In this document: piece after piece, positions 35,978 to 44,157 of the stretch
How positions within the stretch are numbered: the stretch's first letter is position 1
Layout: each line of letters opens with the position of its first letter
Assembly: GCF_900101855.1 (NCBI RefSeq)
Contig: NZ_FMVC01000003.1
Location: forward strand, 206,892 to 270,891
Source: Flavobacterium anhuiense
GTDB lineage: Bacteria > Bacteroidota > Bacteroidia > Flavobacteriales > Flavobacteriaceae
Length of the DNA: 64,000 nucleotides
Direction: 5' to 3'
Made by a program: the position numbers and the translations under genes
Notes under the pieces: generated by a model
Databases searched by the model: none
The model's input: only the letters and a program-made list of their open reading frames with translations
What the model was told of the DNA's origin: nothing

Positions 35978-36799
35978 TCACGCATATTTCTGATACGCTT
36001 TCATCAGCTTTTCGTCATATTTATTGGTTTTATAGGCTGATCCGTTGTATTTTAAAGCAAACGAAACCCAATTCTTATTTCGCAGCAATCCAATCAAATT
36101 ATTCTTTTCAAGAAATCGTCCGAAGGCTTTTAGATGCTCTCCTTCGTTCTGATTCATTTTATCTACAAATTCATCTATATTACTATATCCGATAGAGACC
36201 GCATTAAAGCCCATAATTTGAAAAAGTCCCCAAGAAGCTGAACAATTTGCCGCATCGGCTATTTTTTTGTCTGAGCCGAGCTTTTTTGCCTTTTCTAATC
36301 GCGTATATTCTGCAGTTCCGCCAACGTAATACTTCTTAGTATATTTTTCGAATAAAATGTCCTGTGTATTAGCATTCACATACGTTTTCGGATCGATATT
36401 TCTTTTCTTCAATTCATTCCAAAAAATATGCCCTTCAAACAAAATCTTCGGACGTCCGTTAATTAAAAAACCTTTTCCATTGCTTTCGACTTCGTTTACC
36501 GCTTTTACAACTGCCAGTTCTAATTTAAACTGATTCGAAAAATCAATTAAATCCTGCTCAGACAATAATTTATTGTTTGTCTGAAAACCATTCTTACTTT
36601 TTTCCAAAAGTGTCGACCACGTTTTAAGCCCTACTACTCCATCAACCACAAGATTGTTTTTTAACTGAAAATCTTTGATTGCTATATCTGTTTCTTTTCC
36701 GAAATAATCGGAAACAATTACACTGTATTTTAATTTTGCCAAAAGCTCGTTTAAGTAATAAACTTCGGGAGATTTTGTTCCTGCTTTAATAGTTCTCAT
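35978..36799 (-). CDS. Peptidoglycan-binding N-acetylmuramidase (DUF3380 type)
   Basis: This is a 273-residue cell-wall hydrolase. The N-terminal peptidoglycan-binding domain (about 1-68) includes VYYLNELLAKLKY and VVDGVVGLKTWSTLLEK. The C-terminal N-acetylmuramidase domain (about 85-272) includes AVNEVESNGKGFL, with the likely catalytic Glu in the E-S pair, PKILFEGHIFW, and ASWGLFQIMGFNA. The family includes phage endolysins that need no holin-encoded signal. No signal peptide is seen here and no phage genes are nearby, so it may be a domesticated endolysin or be secreted by another route. Confidence 0.88.
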   Translation of the reverse strand: MRTIKAGTKSPEVYYLNELLAKLKYSVIVSDYFGKETDIAIKDFQLKNNLVVDGVVGLKTWSTLLEKSKNGFQTNNKLLSEQDLIDFSNQFKLELAVVKAVNEVESNGKGFLINGRPKILFEGHIFWNELKKRNIDPKTYVNANTQDILFEKYTKKYYVGGTAEYTRLEKAKKLGSDKKIADAANCSASWGLFQIMGFNAVSIGYSNIDEFVDKMNQNEGEHLKAFGRFLEKNNLIGLLRNKNWVSFALKYNGSAYKTNKYDEKLMKAYQKYA

Positions 36800-37145
36800 T
36801 AGGTTTGTTTTTGGTGATAATTGATGTTTGAAGAAATAAAAACATCTTTTTACAATTGACGTACTGTAAAATAAGAGCAGTATTGTTCGTGATACTTTTA
36901 TAGAAACTGAACAATATAAGGGTCGAGAATTGAGATATAGATTGCAAAACAGCCAACTAAACTCAGAACTAATATCGGTTGCAATATGTTCTCAAAAAAT
37001 AAGCACTAACAGCCAACATTTTTGAATGCCTGTTTTATCTCAAAACTAGCGATGTAAAATTATATTTTTACAAAACACTAAACAACAGCACTTTAACCCG
37101 ATTTTTTAAATAATTTTACCTAAACAAAAAAGGGTATATTTCCCC

Positions 37146-37176
37146 TTGCCGGAATTTTCTGTTTCAGATAATTTTG
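37146..37176 (+). promoter_or_regulatory. Promoter of the four-gene two-component operon
   Basis: TTG at 37146-37148 and TAATTTTG at 37169-37176 are 20 bases apart, matching the Bacteroidota consensus. Transcription would start near 37182, leaving a leader of about 55 bases. The rest of the gap from 36800 shows nothing else except a repeated AACAGCCAAC word (36949 and 37008). Confidence 0.6.
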
Positions 37177-37237
37177 CCCTGTAAACAACTCAAAAATCTG
37201 TTAACTAAACATTTAAACCAATTAACAATAAAAAACT

Positions 37238-37666
37238 ATGAAAAATCCACCCGCAAAGCCTAGCCAATTAATTACAAAAGAATTTGCTAGACAATTAAAT
37301 TCAAATTACAACAATAAAAGAGCTTCTCTTGTTGCTGGGAAAGAAGAAAAAGAAGATGCCAATGCTATTTGGTATTCTTTAGAAGAATTGGAAAACTATA
37401 TTCATTATATAAAAACTAACGGCGCAAAAGACGGCTACAATGTTGACGGAATCCGTTTTTATTTTGGAGTTTATCCCGATGATGAAAAGCATGGAGAAAA
37501 AGCAGGTTTAACTACCTTGTTTTTAGTTCCTACAGGCAAAAAGGCAGAAAACAATACACAAGTTCAAAGTTTTGCTTTAATGAAAGAAGCTGCGTCTTCA
37601 GACATAGAAAGCCTAGATCCAATGAATTACGGAAACATCGGAAGACCGCCAAGCTTAATTTACTAA
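37238..37666 (+). CDS. Cytoplasmic protein of unknown function in a signalling operon
   Basis: This 142-residue soluble protein has no signal peptide. It starts MKNPPAKPSQLITKEFARQL and contains IWYSLEELENYIHYIK and IRFYFGVYPDDEKHGEKAG, with a proline-rich C-terminus NIGRPPSLIY. I do not recognise a named domain. It leads a four-gene operon (six bases to the membrane protein, then kinase and regulator), so it may be the effector or input partner. Confidence 0.7.
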   Translation: MKNPPAKPSQLITKEFARQLNSNYNNKRASLVAGKEEKEDANAIWYSLEELENYIHYIKTNGAKDGYNVDGIRFYFGVYPDDEKHGEKAGLTTLFLVPTGKKAENNTQVQSFALMKEAASSDIESLDPMNYGNIGRPPSLIY

Positions 37667-37672
37667 AAAAAT

Positions 37673-38320
37673 ATGTTCGAATTTTTAAGATCTTATATCA
37701 TTTATATGGCTTTATTGTCAGGAACGATTGGTTTGTTTGCACTGCCAAAACTTCCTAGCAATAAAGCTAAATTTTTAGTACTTTTAATCTGGTTTTCTAT
37801 CGTAATCGAAATTATAGGCTATTATTTCACCGAATGGACTGGTTTGCTGAATTTTTACGTTTATAATTTCTACATGCTTGCCAGCCTTTCTGCCTATATT
37901 TTACTTCTAAGAGCCTTATTGACTAAAAAAGATCATAGAATTTCGGCTATTCTTTTTTTAATTCTGTTTATTGTTTCTTTCTTTTTAAATATTTTATATT
38001 TCAAAGAAGACATAAACCGTTCTTATACCTATAGTTTTGCAATTGGTGTATTAGTAGTTTTAATATTATCCTGTCTGTATCTGATCGAAATATTCAATTC
38101 AGAAAAAATATTGAATTTTAAAAAATCGGTTTTTTTCTGGTATATACTCGGCATACTTGTTTTTCATGTTCCTTTTACACCCTTTATGCTGGCTATCAAT
38201 TGGTTTCTAATCAAGCAGGACGATTCTATCTTTAGTTTGGTCTTGTTTATTTTAAATTTTCTGGCGCATAGCTGCTTTATAATTGGATTTATATGGAGCG
38301 AAAAGAAATACAACTATTAG
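37673..38320 (+). CDS. Polytopic membrane protein of unknown function
   Basis: This is a 215-residue inner-membrane protein with about seven hydrophobic helices over nearly its whole length (for example FLVLLIWFSIVIEIIGYYF and VLVVLILSCLYLIEIF). It has no catalytic motif. Its 3' end overlaps the kinase gene by 28 bases, which implies coupled translation and a shared role, perhaps as the membrane sensor for the short kinase. It ends IWSEKKYNY. Confidence 0.75.
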   Translation: MFEFLRSYIIYMALLSGTIGLFALPKLPSNKAKFLVLLIWFSIVIEIIGYYFTEWTGLLNFYVYNFYMLASLSAYILLLRALLTKKDHRISAILFLILFIVSFFLNILYFKEDINRSYTYSFAIGVLVVLILSCLYLIEIFNSEKILNFKKSVFFWYILGILVFHVPFTPFMLAINWFLIKQDDSIFSLVLFILNFLAHSCFIIGFIWSEKKYNY

Positions 38321-39075
38321 TTATTTCCCTGGGTATTGTTTTCTTTACCCTAATCGTTATTTTGCTTGTAATTTTCTTCTATTTTTTAAAGAAAAAAAAT
38401 AAGTTTTTGGTAGAAAAAATGGAAGCCGATTTGTATTTCCAATCTGAATTGGTGAAAACAAGAATTGAAATAAAAGACCAGACTTTATCTGAAATCAGCA
38501 AAGAACTGCATGATAATATTGGCCAAATTATTTCGGTTGCTATTATGCAGCTGAATATCTGCATTAGCAGCAAGGATGTCCAAATCAACGAACTTAAAGA
38601 TTTAAAAACTCTTCTAGCGAAATCTTTAGACGAACTAAGAATTCTTTCGAGAATTATAAACAAAGACAACTTACTTCAAAACAACTTTCTCGAAGCCATT
38701 CAGCAGGATTTAGAAAGAATTAAAAAGCTCAAAAAGATTAAATTCAATTTTAAGCAAATTGGAGTAGTTCCTACAATAAATAAAGAGCACGAACTCATTA
38801 TTTACCGAATTTTCCAAGAAGCGCTTCACAACAGCTTAAAACATTCCAGAAGCGATTTATTTGACGTTCATATCGAAACCACTGATTCTCTTTTTAAATT
38901 AAAACTAAAAGACTTTGGAATTGGTTATGACCTAGAAAAGTCAAATTCAGGAATCGGACTAAACAATATGAAATTAAGAGCCAAGCTTATTGGCGCAGAA
39001 TTAATTCTAAATTCAGACAGCACCGGAACCAGTGTTACTATCGAATATCCTTTAACCCAAGACCATGAAGACTAA
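38293..39075 (+). CDS. NarX/DegS-type sensor histidine kinase
   Basis: This 260-residue kinase has one N-terminal membrane helix (about 8-32) and no periplasmic sensor loop. A HisKA_3 domain with ISKELHDNIGQ puts the phospho-acceptor at His73. The HATPase region follows (EHELIIYRIFQEALHNSLKHS as N-box, KDFGIGYD as G1, NSGIGLNNM as G2). Because it lacks its own sensor, the overlapping upstream membrane protein is a likely input. Its 3' end overlaps the response regulator gene by 11 bases. Confidence 0.9.
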   Translation: MERKEIQLLVISLGIVFFTLIVILLVIFFYFLKKKNKFLVEKMEADLYFQSELVKTRIEIKDQTLSEISKELHDNIGQIISVAIMQLNICISSKDVQINELKDLKTLLAKSLDELRILSRIINKDNLLQNNFLEAIQQDLERIKKLKKIKFNFKQIGVVPTINKEHELIIYRIFQEALHNSLKHSRSDLFDVHIETTDSLFKLKLKDFGIGYDLEKSNSGIGLNNMKLRAKLIGAELILNSDSTGTSVTIEYPLTQDHED

Positions 39076-39715
39076 CCTTAAAAGAAAAATAATAATTGTA
39101 GACGATCATTTGCTTTTTTCCCAGTCGCTTGAACTACTGATTAAAAGTTTTGGAGATTATGAAGTTATAGAACGTTTTGAAAACGGAAAAGTTTTTATAG
39201 ACTATCTGGAAGAAAATAATTCTACTGAAATCGATCTTATTTTATTGGATGTTAATATGCCAGTTCTTGATGGATTAAGTACTATGCAATGGCTTAAAGA
39301 CAATAGGCCTGACCTAAAAGTAATTGCTTTGTCTGTTAATGATGACGAAGAAATTATAATCAAAATGATTACAAACGGAGCAAAAGGCTATCTGCTAAAA
39401 GATACCTCGCCTGAAATTTTTAAAGAAGCAATTGAATGTGTCATCGAAAAGGGTTTCTATTTTACCGAGCTTGTTTCTGGAATGCTGATTAATAAAGTCA
39501 ACAGTGATAACAAAAAGATCTGTTTAAAAGAAAAAGAGATTGTTTTTATCAAACACGCGTGTACCGAAATGACGTATAAAGAAATCGCATCAGAAATGTG
39601 TCTAAGCCCTAAAACCATTGACGGCTATAGAGAATCGCTTTTTGATAAATTGGAAATAAAAACCCGAATCGGACTAGTGCTTTATGCTATTAAGCATAAA
39701 ATTGTTTTTGTTTAA
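39065..39715 (+). CDS. NarL/LuxR-type response regulator
   Basis: This 216-residue DNA-binding regulator is paired with the kinase before it. The receiver domain has IIIVDDHLLFSQSL with acidic residues Asp13 and Asp14, the phospho-acceptor Asp62 in LILLDVNMPVLDG, and Lys in YLLKDTSPE. The C-terminal LuxR helix-turn-helix covers about residues 150-210 (EKEIVFIKHACTEMTYKEIA, then LSPKTIDGYRESLFDKL). Its stop codon overlaps that of the convergent apt gene. Targets are not indicated. Confidence 0.92.
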   Translation: MKTNLKRKIIIVDDHLLFSQSLELLIKSFGDYEVIERFENGKVFIDYLEENNSTEIDLILLDVNMPVLDGLSTMQWLKDNRPDLKVIALSVNDDEEIIIKMITNGAKGYLLKDTSPEIFKEAIECVIEKGFYFTELVSGMLINKVNSDNKKICLKEKEIVFIKHACTEMTYKEIASEMCLSPKTIDGYRESLFDKLEIKTRIGLVLYAIKHKIVFV

Positions 39716-40224
39716 TATGTCAAAGCTGCAAAAACAGGGTATGCCGCAATTTTTTCTCTACCGTTAAGAAAAGTCAGTTCCATCAAGAAATTGCATTGCG
39801 CGATTTCGCCTCCTAGTTTTTCAACTAATTCGCAAACTGCTTTTGCGGTTCCTCCAGTTGCCAATACATCGTCATGTATTAAAACTCGGTCTCCTTTTTT
39901 TATGGCATCGGTATGCATTTCAAGACTGTCAGTTCCATATTCTAATTCATAAGAAGCTGAAATGGTATCAAACGGAAGTTTTTTGGGTTTCCTTACGGGA
40001 ACAAATCCAGCATTTAATTCTTGAGCAAGCAGCATTCCGAAGAAGAAACCACGTGATTCTGCACCAACAACCTTGTCTATTTTTTGATTTTCTAAAGAGT
40101 TCACCAAAATTCTTAAGCAATTTGTTCGCGCTTCGGGGTCAATTAGCAAGGGAGTTATATCTTTAAACAAAATTCCTTCTTTTGGAAATCCCTGAATATC
40201 ACGTATATAATTTTCAATCTTCAT
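39712..40224 (-). CDS. apt: Adenine phosphoribosyltransferase
   Basis: This 170-residue enzyme salvages adenine to AMP using PRPP. MKIENYIRDIQGFPKEGILFKDITPLL is the standard N-terminus (27 residues, cited here only in part for recognition as IQGFPKEGILFKDITPLL). VVGAESRGFFFG is the adenine-site loop, and VLIHDDVLATGGTAKA is the PRPP-binding motif. The length matches the family exactly. The gene runs opposite to the response regulator and overlaps it by four bases at the 3' ends. Confidence 0.96.
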   Translation of the reverse strand: MKIENYIRDIQGFPKEGILFKDITPLLIDPEARTNCLRILVNSLENQKIDKVVGAESRGFFFGMLLAQELNAGFVPVRKPKKLPFDTISASYELEYGTDSLEMHTDAIKKGDRVLIHDDVLATGGTAKAVCELVEKLGGEIAQCNFLMELTFLNGREKIAAYPVFAALTY

Positions 40225-40252
40225 TTTTTTTTATTTTTCTGTTATTTTTCGC

Positions 40253-40282
40253 TTGTATATCTCACTTTTATGTCTATCTTTG
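40253..40282 (+). promoter_or_regulatory. Promoter of tRNA-Arg
   Basis: TTG at 40253-40255 and TATCTTTG at 40275-40282 are 19 bases apart, a full consensus Bacteroidota promoter. Transcription would start near 40288, about 50 bases before the mature tRNA. Confidence 0.72.
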
Positions 40283-40338
40283 CACCCGCAATAAGCAATC
40301 AACAAAGCTACAAAAAAATAGCTAATTGATAACAAAAA

Positions 40339-40412
40339 GGCCTCGTGGCGCAACTGAATAGCGCATCTGATTACGGCTCAGAAGGTTACAGGTTTGAATC
40401 CTGTCGAGGTCA
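40339..40412 (+). tRNA. tRNA-Arg(ACG)
   Basis: This 74-base tRNA folds canonically. The acceptor GGCCTCG pairs with CGAGGTC (one G-U), the D stem is GCGC/GCGC, the anticodon stem is TCTGA/TCAGA around TTACGGC, and the T stem is ACAGG/CCTGT around TTTGAAT. The anticodon ACG is at 40373-40375, so it decodes CGN arginine after A34 deamination. CCA is not encoded. Its 3' end is duplicated at 58448, marking it as an integration site. Confidence 0.95.
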
Positions 40413-40419
40413 CAATGCC

Positions 40420-40458
40420 AAATGGCGCCAATTGAATACAATTGGCGCCATTTTTTTA
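40420..40458 (+). terminator. Terminator of tRNA-Arg
   Basis: AAATGGCGCCAATTG (40420-40434) pairs perfectly with CAATTGGCGCCATTT (40439-40453) around AATA and is followed by T. A near-identical copy lies at 58469-58505. Confidence 0.92.
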
Positions 40459-40572
40459 TAATGTATTATCCTTGTTTACTTTTTCCTTAGTTTTAATTAA
40501 TGATTCTGTTGCAGCTGCAAAATATTCTTGTTGGTTTTCCTATAATCCTAAAAAATCATATCCTAAATTCTA

Positions 40573-41601
40573 TCATTTTACGTATGATTTCTCTACCGTA
40601 GTAATTTTTATATCATCTTCCTGCAGCGAATTTAAAAAATCTCCCGCTGCAAATGCTTCTCCCAGTGTCTTTACACCGTTTGAAGCTGCTTTTCCTGATA
40701 AAATTCTATTAACCGTCTCTACGACTAAGGGAGCAGTCACAGCATAAATATCTTGGCCTTGAGCCGAAATTCTTCTTTCTTCATTACCTTTTAAAGCAAC
40801 GACTTCAAGACTAAACTGCTGTGAAGATCTGTTTTTTTCATCTGTCGGTTTTGGCTCTGGCGTACTGTTGTTTCTAAGATCGTCTAAAGAGTTCTGACTC
40901 AAATACGTATTAACCGAATTTACATTTAAATGGTTCGAAATCGTAATGATTTCTGAAAGAGGCAGACTTACAACTTCTTTGCAGCCTATTGGCTCTTTAA
41001 AATTCCATTCTTTTGACGGAGTTGGTTCAAGTTCCTTTAAGCGGTTGTCCTTGAACGTTAATCTTTTGTAGTGGTTTCTATATCCTGTCAATCTTGTCCC
41101 TTTTGTAGGATGCCAGGAATCCAGACCAATATACACGTTTATTTCATCTGTATGCCCCCACTCCTTTGTTAATTGAGTTGCCAATATATCGGCCAATCCA
41201 CCATAAAAGGCAGCTGCTGGTATGATTAAAATTTCTTTATTTTTCGCTTCTTCTGAAAATTCATCAATAATATCCAACACTGGTTTTTGTTCTGCCGATA
41301 AATCAATATAATGACTGCCAGACCTTAAAGCTGATTTAATTATGGGTGTCGCAGTATCTAAATATGGACCGGCAGCATTTATAATAATTTTGGCGCCTTT
41401 AAAAGCTTCGTCTAATGATTTTGGATTATTGATGTCTGCCACTTTTATTTCTGAATCGGGAAAAAACGGAAGCAAAGCAGTCAATTTCTCCAAATCTCTT
41501 CCAGAGAGAATCAAATTTCCATAACCTTGTCTGTAAAGTTCTGCTACAATAAACTTTCCTGTATGTCCGTATGCACCGTAAACTACAATAGTATTTTCCA
41601 T
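40573..41601 (-). CDS. Saccharopine dehydrogenase-like NAD(P)-binding protein
   Basis: This 342-residue cytoplasmic oxidoreductase-like protein starts with a Rossmann domain, IVVYGAYGHTGKFIVAEL (GxxGxxG type). NAAGPYLDTATPIIKSAL and HYIDLSAEQ are the hallmark of the saccharopine-dehydrogenase-like NADP-binding family. The second half is less conserved. Members without a C-terminal catalytic domain act on unknown substrates, including possible trans-acting enoyl reductases. It lies downstream of the NIPSNAP gene (37 bases) in the presumed island, in a set divergent from an HxlR regulator. Confidence 0.85.
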   Translation of the reverse strand: MENTIVVYGAYGHTGKFIVAELYRQGYGNLILSGRDLEKLTALLPFFPDSEIKVADINNPKSLDEAFKGAKIIINAAGPYLDTATPIIKSALRSGSHYIDLSAEQKPVLDIIDEFSEEAKNKEILIIPAAAFYGGLADILATQLTKEWGHTDEINVYIGLDSWHPTKGTRLTGYRNHYKRLTFKDNRLKELEPTPSKEWNFKEPIGCKEVVSLPLSEIITISNHLNVNSVNTYLSQNSLDDLRNNSTPEPKPTDEKNRSSQQFSLEVVALKGNEERRISAQGQDIYAVTAPLVVETVNRILSGKAASNGVKTLGEAFAAGDFLNSLQEDDIKITTVEKSYVK

Positions 41602-41638
41602 GAATCGTTTTTTTAGGTATCATCTTATCGATGATTAT

Positions 41639-42352
41639 TTAATATTTGAAAGGTTGTTTTTTTATTTGAATAAGCAATAACGCATTTTGCGTTGTAATTA
41701 ACTGTTGCATTGATTTTTTAAGTTGATTGCTCATTTCATTAATCAATTTTTGTTTTAATTGATACTCTTTTTTATTTTCAAAAGATGTAATGGCAACCAA
41801 AAGATTCTTGTCTTGAAAAACTGGAAGTCTAGGAAAATCATTTTCTTGCATTTCACTAACCCAAAGTGTTGTACTATTGATTCCCACGCTTTCTAAAAAT
41901 GGCATATATTCAGCATTAAAAAGAGCAATTACTTTGTCCAGTGTACTGTTGCAGCGATAAAAATCCACCACAACAATTTTATGACTTGCGTCTAGGAAAT
42001 TGGCTGAAATGTTTGTCACAAGCGGACGCAGCAAATAAACGTTATCTGAATTGATCATCATATCATTGGCTCCTTTTCCAAAATCTTTCCAAGTTTTACT
42101 GTCAACATAGAAATTATTTAAAAATTTTATTCTTGTTTCCATATTCTTAAACCCCCTAAACCAGAAAAATCTATCATTTACTCGATCAATTTTAAATTGT
42201 CCCAAAGTAAAACCGCCAAGATTATGCATTGGAGCAACAAAATGAGCATTGAAGTACTTTTTAAACCCGTCTGCTGTATTGTGCTTTAATAAATAATTGC
42301 GAAGCTCTAATACCGTAATTTCTTGATTATTTGATTCCTGGGTATTTGTCAT
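41639..42352 (-). CDS. NIPSNAP family protein
   Basis: This 237-residue soluble protein resembles NIPSNAP, a ferredoxin-like dimeric alpha-beta barrel fold. ITVLELRNYLLK near residue 12 is the family's ELR-Y signature. The repeat-like second half (LLRPLVTNISANF, then KIVVVDFYRCNSTLDKVIALF) suggests two tandem dimeric alpha-beta barrel units. Bacterial members are often near oxidoreductases, as here, and the function is unknown. It is divergent from the HxlR-type regulator gene and probably under its control. Confidence 0.7.
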   Translation of the reverse strand: MTNTQESNNQEITVLELRNYLLKHNTADGFKKYFNAHFVAPMHNLGGFTLGQFKIDRVNDRFFWFRGFKNMETRIKFLNNFYVDSKTWKDFGKGANDMMINSDNVYLLRPLVTNISANFLDASHKIVVVDFYRCNSTLDKVIALFNAEYMPFLESVGINSTTLWVSEMQENDFPRLPVFQDKNLLVAITSFENKKEYQLKQKLINEMSNQLKKSMQQLITTQNALLLIQIKKQPFKY

Positions 42353-42480
42353 TATTCTAAGTATTTAAAATGATTAAAAACGGAGTAAAAACAACCTATC
42401 GCGAATGAAAATCGGAATCTGTTTAATAAAATATATTAATAATTCCTCTAACAAAGAAAACAATATAATATCTTTACCAC

Positions 42481-42510
42481 AAGTACATACAAATAAGTAC
42501 CTTACATACC
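42481..42510 (+). promoter_or_regulatory. Candidate HxlR-type operator
   Basis: AAGTACATACAAATAAGTAC followed by CTTACATACC holds two AAGTAC words 14 bases apart, each followed by TACATA-like text. It lies in the divergent promoter region between the NIPSNAP and HxlR genes. HxlR-family regulators commonly bind such GTA...TAC-rich sites near their own promoters, so this is a plausible site. Confidence 0.4.
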
Positions 42511-42555
42511 AAAACTATACTAATACTGAAAATCAGCATTTTAAAAACAAAAAAA

Positions 42556-42888
42556 ATGGCAAAAAAAATAAACGTAAAAGCATATTGCCCAGTTGATTAC
42601 GCTTTTCAGCGAATTGGAGGAAAATATAAAGGCCGAATTTTATGGTCGCTAAAAGATGACATCTTACGCTATGGCGAACTAAAAAGGAACATTGAAGGAA
42701 TCACACCAAAAATGCTCACACAGACTTTAAAAGAATTAGAAGCTGACGGATTGATTTTTAGAAAAGTATATCTCGAAGTACCGCCTCGAGTTGAATACTC
42801 GTTGTCTGAAACAGGTATTGAGTTAATTCCTTTCATCAACCAAATGAGTGCTTGGGCTGAAAAACAAATGGCTTTGATTTCGATTTAA
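42556..42888 (+). CDS. HxlR-family winged-helix regulator
   Basis: This 110-residue DNA-binding protein has an N-terminal cysteine in AYCPVDYAFQRIGGKYKGRIL, the usual redox- or electrophile-sensing Cys of the HxlR/YodB/HypR family. The winged helix continues as LRYGELKRNIEGITPKMLTQTLKELEADGLI, with the wing at VPPRVEYSLSETG. These regulators respond to quinones, aldehydes or oxidants, and often repress a neighbouring reductase. The neighbouring divergent saccharopine-dehydrogenase-like and NIPSNAP genes are the likely targets. Confidence 0.92.
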   Translation: MAKKINVKAYCPVDYAFQRIGGKYKGRILWSLKDDILRYGELKRNIEGITPKMLTQTLKELEADGLIFRKVYLEVPPRVEYSLSETGIELIPFINQMSAWAEKQMALISI

Positions 42889-42960
42889 AATGCAATAAAA
42901 TAGCATTTAGAATGTGGAAGTTGCTGTGAAAAAAAAATCTTAATAATCAACGATTTCTAT

Positions 42961-43060
42961 CAATCCCTAACAGTACATCTAAACCAAATTCAGAAAGCCA
43001 ATGGAAGACAGACTCTACATGTAGTAAGCCAATATCTTTAAATCTTCCAAAAAAGATGTT
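42961..43060 (+). repeat. 100-bp dispersed repeat, copy 1
   Basis: This stretch aligns without gaps to 58340-58439, with about 86 of 100 bases identical by eye. The core TGGAAGACAGA...CTACAT.TAGTAAGCCAAT is nearly exact. On the reverse strand both copies read through one frame giving GLLxVxSVFHxL and FGLDVLLGID, which may be chance. It lies in a 648-base gene-free gap (42889-43536). Confidence 0.8.
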
Positions 43061-43195
43061 GAATTTTCTTTATTTAATGTAAGAATAAAAAAAGATAAAT
43101 GCGTAAATCTGTGGAGCAGCAAAAATAAGCATAAATATTAGTTAGCCCAACGAAAGAATTCGATATTTCTAACACCTTAGTTTGACACTAGGTAA

Positions 43196-43218
43196 TTGTG
43201 CAAGTATCACTTGCACAA
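43196..43218. promoter_or_regulatory. Perfect palindrome in the gap upstream of the sigma factor
   Basis: TTGTGCAAGT and ACTTGCACAA are perfect 10-base inverted arms around ATC. There is no T-tract, so a protein-binding site is more likely than a terminator. It is 319 bases before the sigma factor gene. Confidence 0.45.
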
Positions 43219-43498
43219 TCGGAAAATGAGTTCCAATCCAATTAAAGATACGATATACTTTAAATTTCGAACAAAAAATCTTTGTTGGCATAAAAATTAC
43301 GATCATAATAAGACAGCTAAATATTCATTTTGTCGATTCAAAACTTTTAAAACCCAATACATTTAAAAACATCTAAAACAAGAAAAGTAACCTTGAAAAC
43401 TAGTTTGATTTTAACAAAATAATACACATTATTTTAGCCAAAATCTTCAAAATGATGCGAAAAATTCGAAATATTATCTAATCAACTGATAAAAGTTA

Positions 43499-43506
43499 TA
43501 GATTTG
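43499..43506 (+). promoter_or_regulatory. Putative -7 element of the ECF sigma factor gene
   Basis: TAGATTTG matches TAnnTTTG and lies 30 bases before the ATG at 43537. No -33 TTG is seen at standard spacing. Confidence 0.4.
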
Positions 43507-43536
43507 TTCAAAATCAAAAGCAATTTCATTCCTTAA

Positions 43537-44082
43537 ATGGAAAATACCACAACAGATATTTTTTTATGGCAACAGATCAAAAAAGGTGATATTACCGCTT
43601 TTGAGAAGCTGTATGATACCTACGCTGATGTTTTGCTTACTTTTGCTTTACAATATACTAACGAAACTTCACTTGCTAAAGATGCTATTCATGATGTGTT
43701 TTTGGACATTTACAAATACCGAAGCGGTCTTGCCGAAAGTGTAAATGTAAAATCATATTTGTTTAAAATTACACAGCGAAATGTTTTAAAAAAACATAAA
43801 GCTACGCAGAAAATATTTTCTCTAAGTACTGATTACGATTCTGTTATCCTAAAAGAGCTTTCTTTTGAAGATGCTTTGATCGAAGAAGAAAATCATACAG
43901 CGCTAAACTCCAGACTGGCTTTTGCAATTGAAGAACTTACCGAAAAACAGCGCAAAGCATTATTCTACAGATTTAACGAAGACAAACCTTATGAAGAAAT
44001 TGCTTCTATTTTGGGCATTTCTATCGAGTCTTGCAGAACACTGATTTACAGGTGTTTGAAAGAATTAAGAAAAAAACTTTAA
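43537..44082 (+). CDS. FecI-like ECF RNA polymerase sigma factor
   Basis: This is a 181-residue sigma-70 family factor of the extracytoplasmic-function type. Region 2 (about 10-80) includes ITAFEKLYDTYADVLLTFA and DAIHDVFLDIYKYR. Region 4 (about 120-175) includes LTEKQRKALFYRFNEDKPYEEIA and ISIESCRTLIYRCLKELRK, the -35-binding helix-turn-helix. It heads the sigma / anti-sigma / SusCD block. By analogy with FecI, it would drive the susC operon when a substrate-loaded receptor signals through the FecR-type protein. Confidence 0.92.
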   Translation: MENTTTDIFLWQQIKKGDITAFEKLYDTYADVLLTFALQYTNETSLAKDAIHDVFLDIYKYRSGLAESVNVKSYLFKITQRNVLKKHKATQKIFSLSTDYDSVILKELSFEDALIEEENHTALNSRLAFAIEELTEKQRKALFYRFNEDKPYEEIASILGISIESCRTLIYRCLKELRKKL

Positions 44083-44157
44083 AAAAAGGTTATTTTTTAT
44101 GTCTATGTTTTACAAGAGTTGTTCTCTTAGTATTATATACCCCATAAAAACATCGCC

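Noticed and set aside
40573..41601. Lysine-biosynthetic saccharopine dehydrogenase
   Set aside because: Only the NADP-binding fold is shared; the C-terminal catalytic domain and neighbours for lysine metabolism are missing.
42961..43060. A small protein-coding gene on the reverse strand of the 100-bp repeat
   Set aside because: Both copies are open in one frame, but many differences change residues and neither has a start or promoter; the frame may be open by chance.
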